DNA from: UBA4416 sp044357775
Lineage (GTDB): Bacteria > Bacteroidota > Bacteroidia > B-17B0 > Aurantibacillaceae
Assembly: GCA_044357775.1 (NCBI GenBank)
Contig: JBIKOX010000153.1
Coordinates: forward strand, 1-7,495
Direction of reading: 5' to 3'
Length of the DNA: 7,495 nucleotides
The notes under the pieces were generated by a model that was not told the origin of the DNA, did no database searches, and saw only the letters and a list, made by a program, of their open reading frames with translations. The position numbers and the translations under genes were made by a program. Within the stretch, counting starts at the first letter, position 1, and the number at the start of each line of letters is the position of its first letter. Shown one piece after another: positions 6,208 through 7,495 of the stretch.

Positions 6208-7062
6208 TTATAATTCATTTATTTTTTTTATTAAAGTGTCAACTTTTGCGTTCACTTTATATAAATCCTTTACTTTTTCGGCAAACAATAAAGCATCCTT
6301 CTTATTTTCTTGCATCAAGTAATTATTTGCTAATTTGTAAAATACATCTCCATCCTCAGGCATGCTTACAAGGTAACGTTTAAAATAAAAATTCGAGGAA
6401 TCTAATTGTTTGTATTTAGCAAATACTAAGCCTTTAAATTTATCCATCATAAAATTATAATACTTTGGCGTTTCTGCTACTTTAATTACTGCTAGGGAAC
6501 TATCCAAACTATTATGAATTGAATTTAATTTCACACCGACACAATAATTAATTTTATCTGCCGCCAGAGGCTCGATCTGATTAACAATACCACCCGCACC
6601 CATATCCATGGCTTTTTTTTCGTAATAAATACAAGAATCTAATTGATTTGTTAAAAGAAAATACTGGCTATATAAATGCCAGATTCTTGAATGGTATGGG
6701 TGCTTTTGCAATTCTTCTTTTAAAATTGTTCTACCTTTTTCAACTAATTCGCTTTTAGTTTTAGTGTCTTGGGTTAAACTCGAATTTTCTAAATAAATAG
6801 TGCCTTTAATCCAATCATCAATAACTAATGGTTTGTATATTTCAAACCAAATAAAAAACAACATAAAAAAACCAAAAAAGGGTAAACTATAGTAGCGAAT
6901 TTTATCCTCTAAAGGTAAGTCGCTAAAACCAGGTTCTTTTTCAATAAGGGTTTGTGTATTAATTACCGTTTGTGAAGAATCATCGGTTACTGTAATAATT
7001 GGCGAATCATTATTTCCTAATAATTGACCTTCCTGATTATCTATTTCATTAGAATCTTCCAT
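6208..7062 (-). CDS. Membrane-anchored TPR-like protein of unknown function
   Basis: A 284-residue protein and first gene of the minus-strand operon. Residues 1-55 are polar, acidic and probably disordered. A single hydrophobic helix (about 57-78) contains FFGFFMLFFIWFEIY and is followed by a region rich in alpha-helical repeats. Tetratricopeptide-like units can be seen around 123-155 (WHLYSQYFLLTNQLDSCIYY), 205-236 and 238-270 (VFYKLANNYLMQENKKDALL); these are degenerate, so the TPR call is by pattern. There is no signal peptidase site, so the protein is likely inserted with the repeats outside the cytoplasm, although the orientation is a guess. I do not recognise a named family. Being co-directional with the DUF2142 and GT2 genes suggests a scaffold or assembly role in the same pathway, which is inference. 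Confidence 0.75.
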   Translation of the reverse strand: MEDSNEIDNQEGQLLGNNDSPIITVTDDSSQTVINTQTLIEKEPGFSDLPLEDKIRYYSLPFFGFFMLFFIWFEIYKPLVIDDWIKGTIYLENSSLTQDTKTKSELVEKGRTILKEELQKHPYHSRIWHLYSQYFLLTNQLDSCIYYEKKAMDMGAGGIVNQIEPLAADKINYCVGVKLNSIHNSLDSSLAVIKVAETPKYYNFMMDKFKGLVFAKYKQLDSSNFYFKRYLVSMPEDGDVFYKLANNYLMQENKKDALLFAEKVKDLYKVNAKVDTLIKKINEL

Positions 7063-7076
7063 GATTTTATATTACT

Positions 7077-7084
7077 CAAATATA
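7077..7084 (-). promoter_or_regulatory. Possible -7 box (TATATTTG) for the minus-strand operon
   Basis: Read on the minus strand, TATATTTG matches the Bacteroidota -7 consensus TAnnTTTG exactly and ends 14 bases before the ATG at 7062. No TTG lies at the usual 17-23-base distance upstream; the nearest is 33 bases away. The leader would be very short. Position supports it, the missing -33 element weakens it. Confidence 0.35.
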
Positions 7085-7198
7085 ATTTATTAGTTTTATA
7101 AATACTATATTTTTTTGCAAGTAATTTGTTTAAAAAAAACGAAGTGATTGACCAAAAGGACCTATTAAAAGCTAAGTGTTTATCGCGTCTTGCCCCTG

Positions 7199-7214
7199 CC
7201 CCCTCCTGAGGGGG
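7199..7214. repeat. Short GC-rich hairpin
   Basis: CCCCCT (7199-7204) and AGGGGG (7209-7214) pair around CCTG. It stands out strongly in AT-rich surroundings and resembles a 'CCCCTCCTGAGGGGG' type of intergenic repeat found in Bacteroidota genomes. There is no T run directly after it on the plus strand, so it is not a standard terminator in that direction. Confidence 0.5.
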
Positions 7215-7246
7215 AAATAGTTTACTGTTTAAGAAGAAACATCACA

Positions 7247-7276
7247 TTGACGTCATGCTGAACTTGATTCAGCATC
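7247..7276 (+). repeat. Dispersed hairpin repeat, copy A
   Basis: Begins TTGACGTCATGCTGAA. Arms ATGCTGAA (7255-7262) and TTCAGCAT (7268-7275) are perfect around loop CTTGA. All 30 bases are identical to copy B at 7463-7492, and the core matches the reverse complement of the second hairpin in the 1224-1305 palindrome. Confidence 0.85.
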
Positions 7277-7313
7277 CTATCGTGCTTATTTTTTGATTTG
7301 ATTTTTAAATTTA

Positions 7314-7392
7314 AGAGATTGCTTCCTTCGTCGCAATGACGAGGTTTTTTACGCAATGCGTCATTGCGATGAGGCACGAAGAAGCAATCTCT
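7314..7392. repeat. 79-base imperfect palindrome ('gaagcaatctc' type)
   Basis: Outer arms AGAGATTGCTTC (7314-7325) and GAAGCAATCTCT (7381-7392) pair perfectly. TTCG (7327-7330) pairs with CGAA (7377-7380), and inner arms TCGCAATGACG (7331-7341) and CGTCATTGCGA (7359-7369) also pair perfectly. That makes 27 pairs, with one unpaired base on the left, seven on the right and a 17-base loop. An alternative inner hairpin pairs CGCAATG (7352-7358) with CATTGCG (7362-7368). The CGTCATTGCG and GAAGCAATCTC words are typical of dispersed palindromic repeats in many bacterial genomes. It lies between repeat copies A and B. Confidence 0.85.
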
Positions 7393-7462
7393 CGTTCTTT
7401 GTTATTGTGCTGAAAGTCACAGATTACAAATCCGCGATAACTGGATAAACAGTAACGAAGTG

Positions 7463-7492
7463 TTGACGTCATGCTGAACTTGATTCAGCATC
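7463..7492 (+). repeat. Dispersed hairpin repeat, copy B
   Basis: Identical over 30 bases to copy A and in the same orientation, 216 bases downstream. It ends three bases before the window edge, so the element may continue outside. Confidence 0.85.
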
Positions 7493-7495
7493 TTA

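Larger units (their letters stand above)
7063..7495. other. Gene-free region upstream of the minus-strand operon, rich in repeats
   Basis: No coding frame with recognisable features. The first 80 bases are extremely AT-rich and probably hold the operon promoter. From about 7190 the base composition changes: a GC-rich hairpin, two identical 30-base repeats and a long palindrome follow. This resembles a landing place for dispersed intergenic repeats. Confidence 0.6.

Overview
The window is AT-rich DNA that most likely comes from a member of the Bacteroidota. The evidence is the low GC content, the absence of clear Shine-Dalgarno sequences before good ATG starts, a TAnnTTTG-type -7 box, a DUF4143 AAA+ ATPase with the typical C-terminal ending, and interspersed hairpins built on a TGCTGAACTTGATTCAGCA core. 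I cannot place it at genus level.

Plus-strand half (1-2989). The left edge holds an almost complete DUF2442 gene, whose start codon probably straddles the window edge. Next is an intact family 2 glycosyltransferase (336-1055). A 405-base gap follows, containing an 82-base composite palindrome and, directly before the next gene, an array of three dyad sites spaced exactly 32 bp apart. The array precedes a complete AAA+ ATPase with DUF4143 (1461-2675). Only about 20 bases after the ATPase stop lies a 5'-truncated second copy of the glycosyltransferase, covering its C-terminal 98 residues or so. The ATPase and its control region therefore sit between a whole and a partial copy of one gene, which suggests insertion or rearrangement.

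Minus-strand half (7062 down to 3003). Four genes read leftward as a likely operon: a membrane-anchored TPR-like protein, a DUF2142 multi-spanning membrane protein (GT-C-like), a dolichol-phosphate-mannose-synthase-like GT2 with two C-terminal membrane helices, and a soluble GT2. The set fits building or modifying a surface glycan from a lipid-linked sugar: the DPM-like enzyme would charge a polyprenyl phosphate, and the DUF2142 protein might use that lipid-linked sugar. The substrate cannot be read from the sequence. The two halves converge at a short A/T-rich inverted repeat (2988-3011) that could terminate both transcripts.

Right edge (7063-7495). This stretch has no gene. It has a -7-like box before the operon, a GC-rich hairpin, two identical 30-base repeats 216 bp apart, and between them a long imperfect palindrome with the 'cgtcattgcg ... 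gaagcaatctc' signature of dispersed bacterial repeats.

The most interesting items are the phased dyad array in front of the ATPase, the duplicated glycosyltransferase segment with a perfectly identical 96-base core, and the compensatory base changes between neighbouring hairpins of the palindromic repeat. No complete novel system is proven here. The ATPase with its operator-like array is the best candidate for one.
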